Below are positions 8,353-18,794 of a DNA stretch of 64,000 nt, one piece after another (positions within the stretch are counted from its first letter, which is position 1; each line of letters starts with the position of its first letter). The DNA lies in contig NZ_JABBGM010000013.1 in the NCBI RefSeq assembly GCF_012927405.1, positions 1 through 64,000 on the forward strand, in the 5' to 3' direction. The notes beneath the pieces are model-generated. The model was not told the DNA's origin. It saw only the letters and a program-made list of their open reading frames with translations, and ran no database searches. The translations under genes and the position numbers were made by a program. Source of the DNA: Novosphingobium olei. Its GTDB lineage: Bacteria; Pseudomonadota; Alphaproteobacteria; Sphingomonadales; Sphingomonadaceae.

Positions 8353-8783
8353 ATGCGTCTATCCAGCATGGCCGACTACGCCGTCGTGGCGATGTGTGCC
8401 GCCGCGCGTCATTGTGGCCAGGCGCGGATCAACGCGCCCCGGCTGGCCGAGGAAACCGGCCTGCCGCTGCCCACCGTGCAGAAGCTTGTCAGCAAGCTGT
8501 CGGCCGCGGGATTGTTGAAGTCGGTTCGTGGTTTGGGTGGTGGCCTCAAGCTTGCCCGTCCCGCTGCGGCAATTACCCTTGCCGACATTGTCGAGGCGGT
8601 CGAAGGACCAATCGCGCTTGCCACCTGTTCCACGCATGGACGCAGCGATTGCACGCTCGAATCCGCGTGCAGCGTCCGTCCCCACTGGCCTGTCGTCGAC
8701 GCAACGCTGCGTGGCGCCCTGGCCGGCATTTCGCTGGTGCAGCTTTCGCGGCCCGCCGGTTCGCCCTCGCCTGAGTTGACTTC

Positions 8784-8787
<4 letters not shown>
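8353..8787 (+). CDS. Rrf2 family SUF operon regulator
   Basis: This 144-residue Rrf2/IscR-type repressor matches the SUF-system regulator subgroup. An N-terminal winged helix (MRLSSMADYAVVAM through LPLPTVQKLVSKLSAAGLL) is followed by the GLGGGLKLARP wing. Three cysteines in CSTHGRSDCTLESAC (C-x7-C-x5-C) are positioned to bind an iron-sulfur cluster, so the protein can sense cluster or iron status. Its stop overlaps the sufB start (ATGA). By analogy with IscR it probably represses its own operon when clusters are plentiful. Confidence 0.9.
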
Positions 8788-10279
<1,492 letters not shown>

Positions 10280-10280
<1 letters not shown>

Positions 10281-11224
10281 TGTTGCGGCTTTACGGACTG
10301 ATGCATGTTGCGGACCCTGCCGTTCTCGCCACCGATCCTGCATCGCCCGGTGCGCTCAAGGTCGATGTCTACTTGCGCAACGCGGCTACGCTCGCCGCGT
10401 CGGCAAAGGTGGCGGACATGCCCTTTGCGCTCGTCAGCAACGCCGCCGACTGGGTTGCGGCACGGCTTTCCGGACTGGGCCTCAAGGACGCCGCCACAGT
10501 GCTGCCGGGTGATTTCGCCCGCGATGTTCCAGGCGGCATCCCTTTTCAGGCGGCTCATTATAAGCTTGACCTGATGTCGATGTTCGCCAGCGGCGAGCTG
10601 GGCGACCAGGTTGCGCTGGTCGATCTCGACATGGTCGTGCAGCGCAAGTTCGAATTGCCCGATCCCGACGCGCTGACCGTCTACGACATCTGGCATCACG
10701 TCGCGCCGGCCTATGGCGAGGACCGTGTCGGCGTCGATCTCGATCTCTTCGAGGTGCCCGCGGGCAGCCGCCATTGGTTCGGCGGAGAATTCATCGCCGG
10801 CAGTCCGGCCCGCTTTGCCGAGTTGTCGGCGGAGATCGAGAAGATCTGGCCGGGCTATGTCGCGGCGCTCGGTACCACGCACCACACCGGCGACGAGATG
10901 GTCGTGACCAGCGCGCTGCTGCGTCTTGCGGCGCGGGGCCTGCCTTTGCGCGATGCGGGTGAGTTGGGGCTGGTACAGCGCTGGTGGTCGGCGCGCACGC
11001 TGTCGCCGATCCCGCCGCTTTCCCAATCGATCGATGCGGCGATGCTCCATCTTCCGGCCGACAAGGACTATCTTGCCTCTCGCGCCGGACAAGCCTTCGA
11101 TCCGCGTACTTTTCCTGCCCAGTATAGGGACCATGCCCGCGGCCGGCGCCGCCTTGGCATGGTCAAGAACGTTGTCGATGTCCTGCGCGGACGCGGCAGC
11201 CAGCATCTGCCGCAGCTCGCCTGA
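10280..11224 (+). CDS. Glycosyltransferase-like (GT-A fold) protein inside suf operon
   Basis: This 314-residue protein is not a known SUF component. The stretch from about residue 88 to 125 (FQAAHYKLDLMSMF followed by LVDLDMVVQRKF) resembles nucleotide-diphospho-sugar transferases. Asp115-Leu-Asp117 is a DXD-type metal and nucleotide site, with His93 and Lys95 upstream. A second conserved-looking part is HWFGGEFIAGSPARF. There is no signal peptide, so it is probably cytoplasmic. Translation is coupled to sufB (TGATG) and to the following gene. A sugar-transfer role is inferred from the motif only; substrate and acceptor are unknown. Confidence 0.65.
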
Positions 11225-11700
11225 TGAAACAGACCCTTTCCCTTCGCCCCGCCGGCTCAGCGCCCGCTTCGGCCACGCGCTCCAAGCGTGCGATTTCGGC
11301 ATCCCGGCTCGACCGGATACATGATCTCGCGCGCGAGCAGCGCCGCTATCCGTCAGAGGCGGAAACGGTTCTTGCCGCCGCGCTCGCCGAAGCTTTCCCG
11401 ACCCTGCTGTTCAAGCGCAAGGCCGTGGCAGGCTCGGTGATCGCCGACTTCCAGTGCCGCCAGCGCCCGCTCGTGCTGATGCTGACGAGCGATTCCGCCA
11501 ATGCCGATCCCGCCTTGGCCGATCGCGCCGATCGCCAGCTGGCGGAGCAGAAGCTTACCGTTCTGCGCTTCGATCCCGAGGCGGTTGTGGCCGATGTCGC
11601 TGCCGTAATCGAACAGGTGCGCGCTGCGGTCACCGCACTCACCCGCCCGCCCCGACCCGTCCGCGCCCCGCGCGCCTTCGCCAGACCGCAGCGGCGCTGA
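11224..11700 (+). CDS. DUF559/Vsr-like endonuclease-fold protein, catalytic site apparently degraded
   Basis: This 158-residue protein has a central region (RYPSEAETVLAAAL, then FKRKAVAGSVIADFQCRQRPLVLML) that follows the layout of DUF559 proteins, which are relatives of the Vsr mismatch endonuclease. In active-looking members the segment reads roughly VDFVC...LVVEVDG. Here the Asp is kept (ADFQC), but the E-x-D after it is replaced by LMLTS, so nuclease activity is doubtful. Both ends are basic and low in complexity. It overlaps the preceding gene by one base (TGATGA), so it belongs to the suf transcript. Its role there is unknown. Confidence 0.6.
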   Translation: MKQTLSLRPAGSAPASATRSKRAISASRLDRIHDLAREQRRYPSEAETVLAAALAEAFPTLLFKRKAVAGSVIADFQCRQRPLVLMLTSDSANADPALADRADRQLAEQKLTVLRFDPEAVVADVAAVIEQVRAAVTALTRPPRPVRAPRAFARPQRR

Positions 11701-11728
11701 GCGTCGAAAGCGTGATGGCCGACCGATC

Positions 11729-12106
11729 ATGATCCTGCTCGCAACCCTGATGCTCGGCGCGGAAGTCCCCGATGCAGCGCCTGCGCTGACGGCGGTCAAG
11801 ACGTGCAACCGCGCCGAGATCAAGACGCTGATCAGCGACGAGCCGCATCGCCGCACCGAGTTCGCCGCGGCCGCCTATGCCGAACAGCGCGCCATCGCGC
11901 AGGAGCGTGCAACGCTGCTCTCCACAACGCCTTCGGGCGCCAGTGGGCAGGCAACGACGACCACCGCGCTCGCGCAGCTCGATGCCCGGCAGAAGCTGCT
12001 GGACGATGCGCGTGCCACCGAAAAGAGCTGGCGCGATCTCTTCGACGAGGTCCGCGCCGATTACCTTGCCAATTGCACCACCGGAAAACGCAATGCTGAA
12101 AATTGA
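11729..12106 (+). CDS. Small predicted exported protein inside suf operon
   Basis: This is a 125-residue protein of unknown function. It starts with a short hydrophobic segment (MILLATLMLGAEVPDAAPA) that could be a signal peptide. A charged helical stretch from about residue 50 to 110 follows, rich in Ala, Gln and Glu and possibly coiled coil. Two cysteines (Cys26 and one in LANCTTG near the C terminus) could form a periplasmic disulfide. The gene overlaps sufC by 14 bp, so both are translated from one mRNA. A secreted protein in an Fe-S operon is unexpected. Confidence 0.6.
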   Translation: MILLATLMLGAEVPDAAPALTAVKTCNRAEIKTLISDEPHRRTEFAAAAYAEQRAIAQERATLLSTTPSGASGQATTTTALAQLDARQKLLDDARATEKSWRDLFDEVRADYLANCTTGKRNAEN

Positions 12107-12836
12107 CAACCTCGCCAACGAAGTCGCCGGCAAGCCCATTCTCAAGGGTCTGTCGCTGACCATCAATGCGGGCGAGATCCACGCGATCATGGGGCCGAAC
12201 GGCGCGGGCAAGTCGACTCTCGCCTATACGCTTGGCGGGCGGCCGGGCTACGAAGTGACCGGCGGGTCGGTCGATTTCGAGGGCGCAGACCTCTTGGCGA
12301 TGGAGCCGCACGAACGCGCCGCCGCCGGCCTGTTCCTGGGCTTCCAGTACCCGGTCGAGATCCCCGGCGTGTCCAACGTCCAGTTCCTGCGCGAAGCGCT
12401 CAACGCCCAGCGCAAGAGCCGGGGCGAGGCCCCGCTTTCGGGCGGCGAGTTCCTCAAGCTCGCCAAGGAAAAGGCGGGCCTGCTGCGCATGGACATGGAA
12501 ATGCTCAAGCGCCCGGTGAACGTGGGCTTCTCGGGCGGCGAGAAGAAGCGCGCCGAGATGGTCCAGATGGGCATCCTCGATCCCCGGCTCGCCATCCTCG
12601 ACGAAACCGATTCCGGGCTCGACATCGATGCGCTGCGCATCTGCGGCGAGGGGATCAACGCGATCATGCGCAAGCCCGACAAGGCCGTCCTGCTGATCAC
12701 GCACTACCAGCGCCTGCTCGATTACGTGAAGCCGGACTTCGTCCACGTGCTGGTGGGCGGTCGCATCGTGCGGTCGGGCGGGGCCGAGCTGGCGCTCGAA
12801 CTCGAAGAGAACGGCTACGAGGCCGTCGCCGCATGA
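12093..12836 (+). CDS. sufC: Fe-S cluster assembly ATPase SufC
   Basis: This 247-residue ABC-type ATPase drives the SufBCD scaffold. It has Walker A GPNGAGKS (residues 34-41), the SufC-type signature FSGGEKKRAEM and Walker B LAILDETDSGLDIDAL. The ATG giving MLKIDNLANEVAG matches the family N terminus; a longer open frame upstream is the shadow of the preceding gene. The stop overlaps the sufD start (ATGA). Confidence 0.97.
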   Translation: MLKIDNLANEVAGKPILKGLSLTINAGEIHAIMGPNGAGKSTLAYTLGGRPGYEVTGGSVDFEGADLLAMEPHERAAAGLFLGFQYPVEIPGVSNVQFLREALNAQRKSRGEAPLSGGEFLKLAKEKAGLLRMDMEMLKRPVNVGFSGGEKKRAEMVQMGILDPRLAILDETDSGLDIDALRICGEGINAIMRKPDKAVLLITHYQRLLDYVKPDFVHVLVGGRIVRSGGAELALELEENGYEAVAA

Positions 12837-13567
12837 CCGTGGCCACCCTTCCGACGCGCAGGGACGAGGCCTATCGCTACGCCGACCTTGCCGCGCTCGA
12901 AGCGCTCTGGCCGCTGCCCGCCGAGCGCATCGTGCTGGGTGTGGGCGAAGAGGGCGCCAAGGCCATCGTCGTCGATGCGGCAGGACCGCAGGCCCGCGAC
13001 ATCGAGATCGTGCTGGGCGAAGGCGCGAGCTACGACTTGCGCGTGCTCAACGCAGCGCGCGCCTATGGCCGCGTTGCCGTGCGGGTCACGCTGGGCAAGG
13101 GCGCAAACTTCCATTTCGGCGCGGCGCAGCTGGCGGGCGGCGACCAGACGCTCGAAATCGTCACCGAAGTGGTCCACGCGGAACCGGACGCGACTTCGCA
13201 CCAGGTCGTGCGCTCGGTGCTGGCGGGGCACTCCACCGGCACCTACCTCGGCCGCGTCGTGGTCGATCGCGGCGCGATCGGCACCGACGGCGAACAGTCA
13301 ATCCGCGCGATGCTGCTCGACCGTACCGCCACGGCCAACGCCCGTCCCGAGCTCGAAATCTATGCCGACGACGTCAAGTGTGCCCACGGCTGCGCGGTCG
13401 GCGAACTCAGTGCCGAGGGCCTGTTCTATCTGCAATCGCGCGGGCTTCCCCCGGCCGAGGCCAAGAAGCTGATGCTGCAGGCCTTCATCGCCGAAGCCTT
13501 CGTCGGCGCGGCCGAGGAAGAACGTCTGACGCAGGCCGCGATCGCCGCGCTGGAGGGCCTGTTGTGA
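12833..13567 (+). CDS. sufD: Fe-S cluster assembly protein SufD
   Basis: This 244-residue SufD pairs with SufB to form the cluster scaffold. It is shorter than the enterobacterial form (about 420 residues), as is common in alphaproteobacteria. The C-terminal block DVKCAHGCAVGELSAEGLFYLQSRG contains the conserved SufB/SufD Cys-Ala-His motif and is followed by the helical ending FIAEAFVGAAEEERL. It overlaps sufC by 4 bp and sufS by one base. Confidence 0.95.
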   Translation: MTVATLPTRRDEAYRYADLAALEALWPLPAERIVLGVGEEGAKAIVVDAAGPQARDIEIVLGEGASYDLRVLNAARAYGRVAVRVTLGKGANFHFGAAQLAGGDQTLEIVTEVVHAEPDATSHQVVRSVLAGHSTGTYLGRVVVDRGAIGTDGEQSIRAMLLDRTATANARPELEIYADDVKCAHGCAVGELSAEGLFYLQSRGLPPAEAKKLMLQAFIAEAFVGAAEEERLTQAAIAALEGLL

Positions 13568-14790
13568 TGGCTGCCGCTACCTCCGCTGCCACGCTCACGC
13601 GGCTCGACCAGTGGCCCGGCCTCGTCAATGCCGATGGCCAGCGCTGGCACTATCTCGACAGCGCCGCCACCGCGCAGAAGCCGAAGGTCGTGATCGACGC
13701 GGTGACCCGCGCGCTGGGTGCCGACTACGCCACGGTCCATCGCGGCGTCTATACCCGCTCGGCGGAGATGACGCTCGGCTACGAAGCCGCGCGCCGCCGC
13801 GTCGCCGCCTTGATCGGCGGCGCCGAGCACGAGCTGGTGTTCACCCGTGGCGCAACCGAGGCGATCAACCTCGTCGCGCAGAGCTGGGGCCTCGCCAACC
13901 TGAAGCACGGCGATCGCGTGCTGCTCTCGCAGCTCGAACACCATTCGAACATCGTGCCCTGGCAGCTGATCCAGGATCGCACCGGCATTGCCATCGACGT
14001 ATGCCCGCTGACCGAGGACGGCCGCATCGACCTCGACGCGGCGGAGCGCATCCTGACCCCGGCGCACAAGCTCGTCGCGCTGGCGCACGTGTCCAACGTG
14101 CTCGGCTCCGTGCTCGATGCGAAGCGCGCCGTGGCGCTGGCCCACGGCGTCGGCGCGAAGATCCTGCTCGACGGCTGCCAGGCGGTAGCCCGCCTGCCGG
14201 TCGATGTCGCCTCGCTCGGCTGCGATTTCTACGCTTTCTCGGCGCACAAGCTCTACGGCCCGACCGGCATCGGCGCGCTCTGGGCCAAGGCCGAGATCCT
14301 CGATGGCATGCAGCCTTGGCAGGGCGGCGGTTCGATGATCGACCGCGTCTCGTTCGAACGCACGACGTGGGCACCCGCGCCGCAACGCTTCGAGGCGGGC
14401 ACGCCGGCCATCGTCGAAGCGATCGGCTTCGGCGTCGCGGCAGAGTTCGTCGCAGGGATCGGGCTCGAGTCCATCCACGCGCACGAAGCCGCGTTGGTGC
14501 GTCAGGCGCGTGCAGAGCTCGGCCGGTTCAACTCGGTGCGGCTGTTCGGTCCGGACGACAGCGCAGGCATCGTCAGCTTCGCGATCGATGGCGTGCATCC
14601 GCACGATCTCGGCACGATCCTCGACGAGGAGAACGTGGCGATCCGCGCTGGCCACCACTGCGCGCAACCGCTGATGGAGCACCTCGGCGTGCCGGCCACC
14701 GCCCGCGCCAGCTTTGGCATCTACAGCGATGAAAGCGACATTGCCGCACTCGTACGCGGCATCGAGAGGACGATGAGGATCTTCGGATGA
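13567..14790 (+). CDS. sufS: Cysteine desulfurase SufS
   Basis: This 407-residue PLP enzyme takes sulfur from cysteine for cluster assembly. Lys228 in AFSAHKLYGPTG binds PLP, and Cys365 in RAGHHCAQPLM is the persulfide-forming residue of group II desulfurases. No SufE or SufU partner is encoded in this operon, so a sulfur-transfer partner must be elsewhere. The ATG lies in TTGTGATG, overlapping the sufD stop. It is followed by a 4 bp overlap with the next gene. Confidence 0.96.
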   Translation: MAAATSAATLTRLDQWPGLVNADGQRWHYLDSAATAQKPKVVIDAVTRALGADYATVHRGVYTRSAEMTLGYEAARRRVAALIGGAEHELVFTRGATEAINLVAQSWGLANLKHGDRVLLSQLEHHSNIVPWQLIQDRTGIAIDVCPLTEDGRIDLDAAERILTPAHKLVALAHVSNVLGSVLDAKRAVALAHGVGAKILLDGCQAVARLPVDVASLGCDFYAFSAHKLYGPTGIGALWAKAEILDGMQPWQGGGSMIDRVSFERTTWAPAPQRFEAGTPAIVEAIGFGVAAEFVAGIGLESIHAHEAALVRQARAELGRFNSVRLFGPDDSAGIVSFAIDGVHPHDLGTILDEENVAIRAGHHCAQPLMEHLGVPATARASFGIYSDESDIAALVRGIERTMRIFG

Positions 14791-15281
14791 GCGACGAACC
14801 CCGCAAGTTTGCGATCGAGGAAGTGGAAGACGTGGCCGCGCCGCGCCGCGCCTTCGTCGAGGACGCGGTCGAGGAAATGCCCTCGGAGACTGCGGCCCAA
14901 AAGCTCGAGCGCAAGCGCGACTATCTCGAAGGCTTCCTCGCCGAAAAGCCGCAGGGCCTTGCCGCGGGCGAGCCGGGCGGGGCGATCTATGAAGGCGTCA
15001 TCGCCGCGCTGCGCGACATTTTCGACCCCGAGATCCCGGTCAACATCTACGATCTCGGCCTGATCTACGGGGTCGATGTCGGCGAGGACGGCCACGTCGC
15101 CGTCACGATGACGCTCACCACGCCGCATTGTCCGGTGGCCGAATCGATGCCCGGCGAAGTCGAACTGCGCGTCTCGGCGGTGCCCGGGGTGCGCGATGCC
15201 GAGGTCAACCTCGTCTGGGATCCGCCATGGGACCCGCAGAAGATGAGCGATGAAGCCAAGCTCGAACTGGGAATGCTCTGA
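14787..15281 (+). CDS. sufT: SUF system Fe-S assembly protein, MIP18/DUF59 family (SufT-like)
   Basis: This 164-residue protein carries a C-terminal MIP18/DUF59 domain (about residues 65-150: ALRDIFDPEIPVNIYDLGLIYGVDV then TLTTPHCPVAESMP). The conserved cysteine in PHCP is present. DUF59 proteins of this kind (SufT, YitW) assist cluster delivery. The N-terminal 60 residues are charged and variable. Start and stop spacing place it firmly in the suf transcript between sufS and sufA. Confidence 0.93.
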   Translation: MSDEPRKFAIEEVEDVAAPRRAFVEDAVEEMPSETAAQKLERKRDYLEGFLAEKPQGLAAGEPGGAIYEGVIAALRDIFDPEIPVNIYDLGLIYGVDVGEDGHVAVTMTLTTPHCPVAESMPGEVELRVSAVPGVRDAEVNLVWDPPWDPQKMSDEAKLELGML

Positions 15282-15305
15282 ACCGCTCCCTATATTGGAC
15301 CAGCC

Positions 15306-15671
15306 ATGACCGAAGCCACCACCACAGCTCGCCGCCCCCGCCCCGCCGCCGTCGTGCTGACGCCCAGCGCAGAGGCGCGCGTCGCCACGCTGATGGCCAG
15401 TGCACCGGAAGGTGCGATCGGCGTAAAGCTGTCGACCCCCCGCCGCGGGTGCTCGGGCCTTGCCTATTCGGTCGACTACGTGACGCAGGCCAACCCGCTC
15501 GATGAAAAGATCGAGACCCCCGGCGGGCTGTTCTTCATCGATGCCGCCTCGGTGCTTTACCTCATCGGCAGCACAATGGACTGGCAGGAAGACGATTTTA
15601 CCGCCGGCTTCGTGTTCCAGAACCCCAATGCCAAGGGCTCCTGCGGATGCGGGGAAAGCTTCACTGTCTGA
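15306..15671 (+). CDS. sufA: A-type Fe-S carrier protein SufA/IscA family
   Basis: This 121-residue A-type carrier accepts clusters from the SufBCD scaffold and hands them to apoproteins. All three cluster-ligand cysteines are present: Cys49 in RRGCSGLAY, and Cys113 and Cys115 in GSCGCGESF. The ATG follows 24 bp after the SufT-like gene. It is the last clear SUF gene; a TetR gene starts 10 bp later on the same strand and may be co-transcribed. Confidence 0.94.
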   Translation: MTEATTTARRPRPAAVVLTPSAEARVATLMASAPEGAIGVKLSTPRRGCSGLAYSVDYVTQANPLDEKIETPGGLFFIDAASVLYLIGSTMDWQEDDFTAGFVFQNPNAKGSCGCGESFTV

Positions 15672-15681
15672 GGTTGCGCAG

Positions 15682-16344
15682 ATGACCGGCGGCGCGCCGG
15701 CGGCAGGACGTCGCGGCGGCTACCGCAAGGGCGAGGAATCGCGCCAGCGCATTCTCGAAGTGGCCATTGCTGAATTTGGCCGCGTCGGGTTCGCGGCGGC
15801 AACCACCCGGGCCATCGCTCAAGGCGCGGGCGCCACGCTGCCCTCTCTTCAGTATTATTTCGGCGGCAAGGAGGGGCTTTACCGCGCCTGCGCCGAGGAG
15901 ATCGCGGCGCGCTTCGTCGCAATGACGCAAGCCCCAGCGGAGGCCGCCGCGCAGGCTCTTCTAGCGGGCGAGACGGATCTGCGCGCTGCGCTCAAGAGCA
16001 CGATGGCCGCCGTTGCGCGCGCGATGACTGGCGCGGATTCGGCGGGCCTGTGGGGTGCCTTCGTTAGCCGCGAACTGCTTGCCCCCGGCCCTGCTCTCGA
16101 CGTCATGCTCGAACGGCTGTTCGCCCCCGGGATTGACCTCATCGCGGCGATGATTGCCCGGATCCAGGGGCGCGATGCCGCCGATGAGCCGGCACGCATC
16201 CGTGCCATGCTGATGATCGCCAGCCTCACCGCCTTCCAATCGGGGCGTACGGTGGCACTGCGCATTTTCGGCTGGGACGACATCGCCGGCCCCCAGCTCG
16301 CCGCGATTACCGCCGCCCTCGATGCCGAGATCGACGCCCTCTAG
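15682..16344 (+). CDS. TetR family regulator with CerR-type C-terminal domain
   Basis: This 220-residue repressor has an N-terminal TetR helix-turn-helix (about residues 12-62: ESRQRILEVAIAEFGRVGF through LPSLQYYFGGKEGLYRAC). The C-terminal half resembles the CerR-type ligand domain (WGAFVSRELLAPGPALDVM). The start ATG is chosen because the open frame upstream lies inside sufA. It probably controls the MpaB-like oxygenase gene downstream, whose promoter carries a palindrome, and may control itself through readthrough from the suf operon. The ligand is unknown. Confidence 0.88.
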   Translation: MTGGAPAAGRRGGYRKGEESRQRILEVAIAEFGRVGFAAATTRAIAQGAGATLPSLQYYFGGKEGLYRACAEEIAARFVAMTQAPAEAAAQALLAGETDLRAALKSTMAAVARAMTGADSAGLWGAFVSRELLAPGPALDVMLERLFAPGIDLIAAMIARIQGRDAADEPARIRAMLMIASLTAFQSGRTVALRIFGWDDIAGPQLAAITAALDAEIDAL

Positions 16345-16353
16345 GGCAGGGAC

Positions 16354-16381
16354 TTGAATTTCTATCGACAGATAGTATTTT
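16354..16381 (+). promoter_or_regulatory. Promoter with embedded palindromic operator upstream of MpaB-like gene
   Basis: TTGAAT (16354-16359) and TATTTT (16376-16381) are 16 bp apart, forming a usable promoter. Between them lies the inverted repeat CTATC-GACA-GATAG (16362-16375). An operator between -35 and -10 is the classic arrangement for a repressor, and the adjacent TetR gene is the obvious candidate. Confidence 0.6.
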
Positions 16382-16416
16382 AACTCCAGCGGCTGTTCCG
16401 ATGGAGCGATTTTCCC

Positions 16417-17760
16417 ATGCCAACACCGATTGCAGATCTGCGCGGCAGGATCGAAGCACAGACGACCGACAACCCGGCAATGTACGGCTCCGTCGACTTC
16501 GCCATCCGTCCCGAACGCCTGCTGGGTGAAAGCGCCGACGACATCGCCCGCAGCGAACTGCGCGGATACCCCGATGTCGCGGCGCGCCTGCTCGACAACC
16601 GCGAGCTGATGGAGCGCATGGCGGCCTACACCTTGATGGGCGATTCCGTGGCCGATCCCTATGCCGCGCTGATTCCCGAACTCGGCTTCAAGCGTCTCGT
16701 CGACATGCTCGTCGAGGCTTGCGACAAGGGTGTCGACAAGGTGGAAGGCGCCCCGCCCGAACTCGTGACCTTCATCCGCTCGATGGAGGCAACGCCCGCC
16801 TGGGTCGACATGAAGCTGGTAGAGGAAGGTGCGCGGCTGCAGCGCGTTGCCTTCGCCAACTTCGCGCCCTGGGCGATCCGCGGGGCCTTCATCGCCACGT
16901 TCATGAACAAGTACGCCGCGCTGCCGATGGCGTTGACCGGCACGCTTTCGAACAAGACCGCCGCCCGCCGGATCAAGGAAACCGCCACTTTCTTCGGCAC
17001 CTCGGTGCTGCCGGGCGCGCTTCATCGCTTCGGGGCCGGCTTCAAGGCGGCCGCGATGGTGCGGTTGATGCACTCGATGGTGCGCTTCAACGTGCTTTCG
17101 CGCGGGCGCTGGGATCAGAAGGTCTACGGCATCCCGATCCCCCAGGTCGATCAGATGCCGGCCGGGCTGATCTCGGACTTCCTCATTTCGTCCAAGGTGA
17201 TCAAGGAAGGCCGCGAGCACTTCACGCCCGAAGAACGTGCGCAGATCGAGCTGTCACGCTATCGCTGCTTCCTGCTCGGCCTGCCCGAGGACCTTCTCGC
17301 GGACACGCCACGCGGCATCGTCGATGCCTGGAACGCCCGCGCGCTGTCGCTGCGCAGCGGCTTCGATGAAGCGACTTGCGGCGGCCTGCTGCGCGCCACG
17401 ATGGAAGCCGATCTGGTCGATGCCTCCACGCCCGCGGGCAAGATGCGCGATCGGCTCGAGCGCTCCTTCGCCAAGGTCTATTTCATGCAGAACTTCTGTG
17501 ATGGCAGCGAACGCACCGCCGCGAGCTTCGGCGTTAGGATCCGTCCGATCGACAAGATGCGCGCCGCCGCTGTCGGCCTTACCCTGATGGGGCAGGTTCA
17601 GGCTTATGGCGTTGCGGCAAAGACGCCGATCGTTCGCCACCTCGCCGACCGGCGGCTGGTGGGGAAGGTGCGCGGCTACCTAGGCAGCCTCGGCCATGCC
17701 GAGTTCACCACCGACGCCACCAAGTACAAGCCGGCGCCGGAACTCAAGCCTGCGGCGTGA
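16417..17760 (+). CDS. Oxygenase MpaB/Lcp-like family protein (DUF2236)
   Basis: This 447-residue protein fits the DUF2236 family, which includes latex-clearing rubber oxygenase and the fungal oxygenase MpaB. Typical parts are FAPWAIRGAFIATFMNKYAALPMALTG, the helical core RRIKETATFFGTSVLPGALHRFGAGF and MVRLMHSMVRFNVL, which supplies candidate His ligands for heme. Characterised members bind heme b and cleave polyisoprene or alkyl chains, but the substrate here is unknown. No signal peptide is visible. The TetR gene upstream suggests induction by a lipophilic compound. Confidence 0.75.
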   Translation: MPTPIADLRGRIEAQTTDNPAMYGSVDFAIRPERLLGESADDIARSELRGYPDVAARLLDNRELMERMAAYTLMGDSVADPYAALIPELGFKRLVDMLVEACDKGVDKVEGAPPELVTFIRSMEATPAWVDMKLVEEGARLQRVAFANFAPWAIRGAFIATFMNKYAALPMALTGTLSNKTAARRIKETATFFGTSVLPGALHRFGAGFKAAAMVRLMHSMVRFNVLSRGRWDQKVYGIPIPQVDQMPAGLISDFLISSKVIKEGREHFTPEERAQIELSRYRCFLLGLPEDLLADTPRGIVDAWNARALSLRSGFDEATCGGLLRATMEADLVDASTPAGKMRDRLERSFAKVYFMQNFCDGSERTAASFGVRIRPIDKMRAAAVGLTLMGQVQAYGVAAKTPIVRHLADRRLVGKVRGYLGSLGHAEFTTDATKYKPAPELKPAA

Positions 17761-17767
17761 GCCGCGG

Positions 17768-18718
17768 TCAGCCCTCTTCCTGCATGATGAAACGCAACAG
17801 CGCCTGCTCCAGCGGGTCGAGCGTGTCGTCGGCGTCAATCTGGGCATCGAGCCACAGCCGCTCGCTGTCGGTCACCTCGAAATCGGCGCGCGCTTCCGCC
17901 ACCGAGTGCGCCCCGGTTCCGCGTCGCCCGAACCCGGTTCCGCGCAAGCTGGAAAGCAGGCCGTTCGGCGCGGTCTGGACCATGCGGCTGAAAAAGCGGC
18001 CGACGTTCGTGGTGCGATCGTCCATGAACGCCTCGAGCTGACCGGCGCGTTCGCGCGTCAGCTGTTCGGGACGCTTCCACCCTTGAAGGAAGTTCGCGAC
18101 GCCCTGCACGAACAGGCGCTCCCACTCAGGCGCGTTGTTGCCATCCAGCGTCGCGTCCTTGATCCGGAACAGCATCTCCGCCTCGGGCTTGGACACCTGC
18201 GCCGGTCCGCTGCCACCTGCGGCAAAGATCACCCGGCGCAGCAGCGCACATTCGCTCGTGGACACCGAACCCGCCGAAAGCGAACCACCCTCGCGCGTCG
18301 GTCCGCTGCCGAACACAACCGCGCGCTCGATCTGCGCGAGGGCATAGGCCTTCAACCGATCCGGGCAATTGAGCGCGCGTTCCAGCACGCGCACGATCAG
18401 CTCCAGCTCGGTCATCGAATCGAGCCGCCCGTCGTGGTCGATCCGGGCGATCAGCCAGTCGGCGGTACCGGCGTCGACGTAGCCGCGCGGTGCGCAGCCG
18501 TTGACCACGAACTCGCCGACCGCCTCGACCACGAAGTCGGTCCATTCGGGCGTATGCTCGCGCACGTGATCGTTGAGCAGCAGGATCGCTTCGGCCTCGT
18601 CCGGAGAGATCACCCCGTCCGGCCAGACGACCTGGCGCAGCGCCAGCACTTCCTGCGCATCGATCACCCCATCGGCGACCGCACGCGCGGCGATTTCACG
18701 AAAATGATGCGACATCAC
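17768..18718 (-). CDS. Hypothetical protein with repeated acidic DGxI/L-type motifs
   Basis: I do not recognise this 316-residue protein. It has no signal peptide or membrane segment. It contains a series of short acidic motifs: ADGVIDAQE near the N terminus, PDGVISPDEAE, DHDGRLDSMTE, then LDGNNAPEWE and finally DADDTLDPLE. These resemble half of an EF-hand loop or the ADG-x-I repeats of TerB-like proteins, so metal binding is possible but unproven. The gene sits downstream of ribH on the same strand, about 76 bp away, and runs convergently into the oxygenase gene. Confidence 0.7.
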   Translation of the reverse strand: MMSHHFREIAARAVADGVIDAQEVLALRQVVWPDGVISPDEAEAILLLNDHVREHTPEWTDFVVEAVGEFVVNGCAPRGYVDAGTADWLIARIDHDGRLDSMTELELIVRVLERALNCPDRLKAYALAQIERAVVFGSGPTREGGSLSAGSVSTSECALLRRVIFAAGGSGPAQVSKPEAEMLFRIKDATLDGNNAPEWERLFVQGVANFLQGWKRPEQLTRERAGQLEAFMDDRTTNVGRFFSRMVQTAPNGLLSSLRGTGFGRRGTGAHSVAEARADFEVTDSERLWLDAQIDADDTLDPLEQALLRFIMQEEG

Positions 18719-18794
18719 TGGGCCCGGCTGTCTTCAGTCGCCGGGGTTATGCCTTAGCTGCGGTTAAGGATGTGTTTGGGATGAAGACCGAGGG

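Noticed and set aside
11224..11700. Active Vsr-type mismatch endonuclease
   Set aside because: The catalytic acidic residues after the central strand are replaced, and no DNA methyltransferase is nearby.
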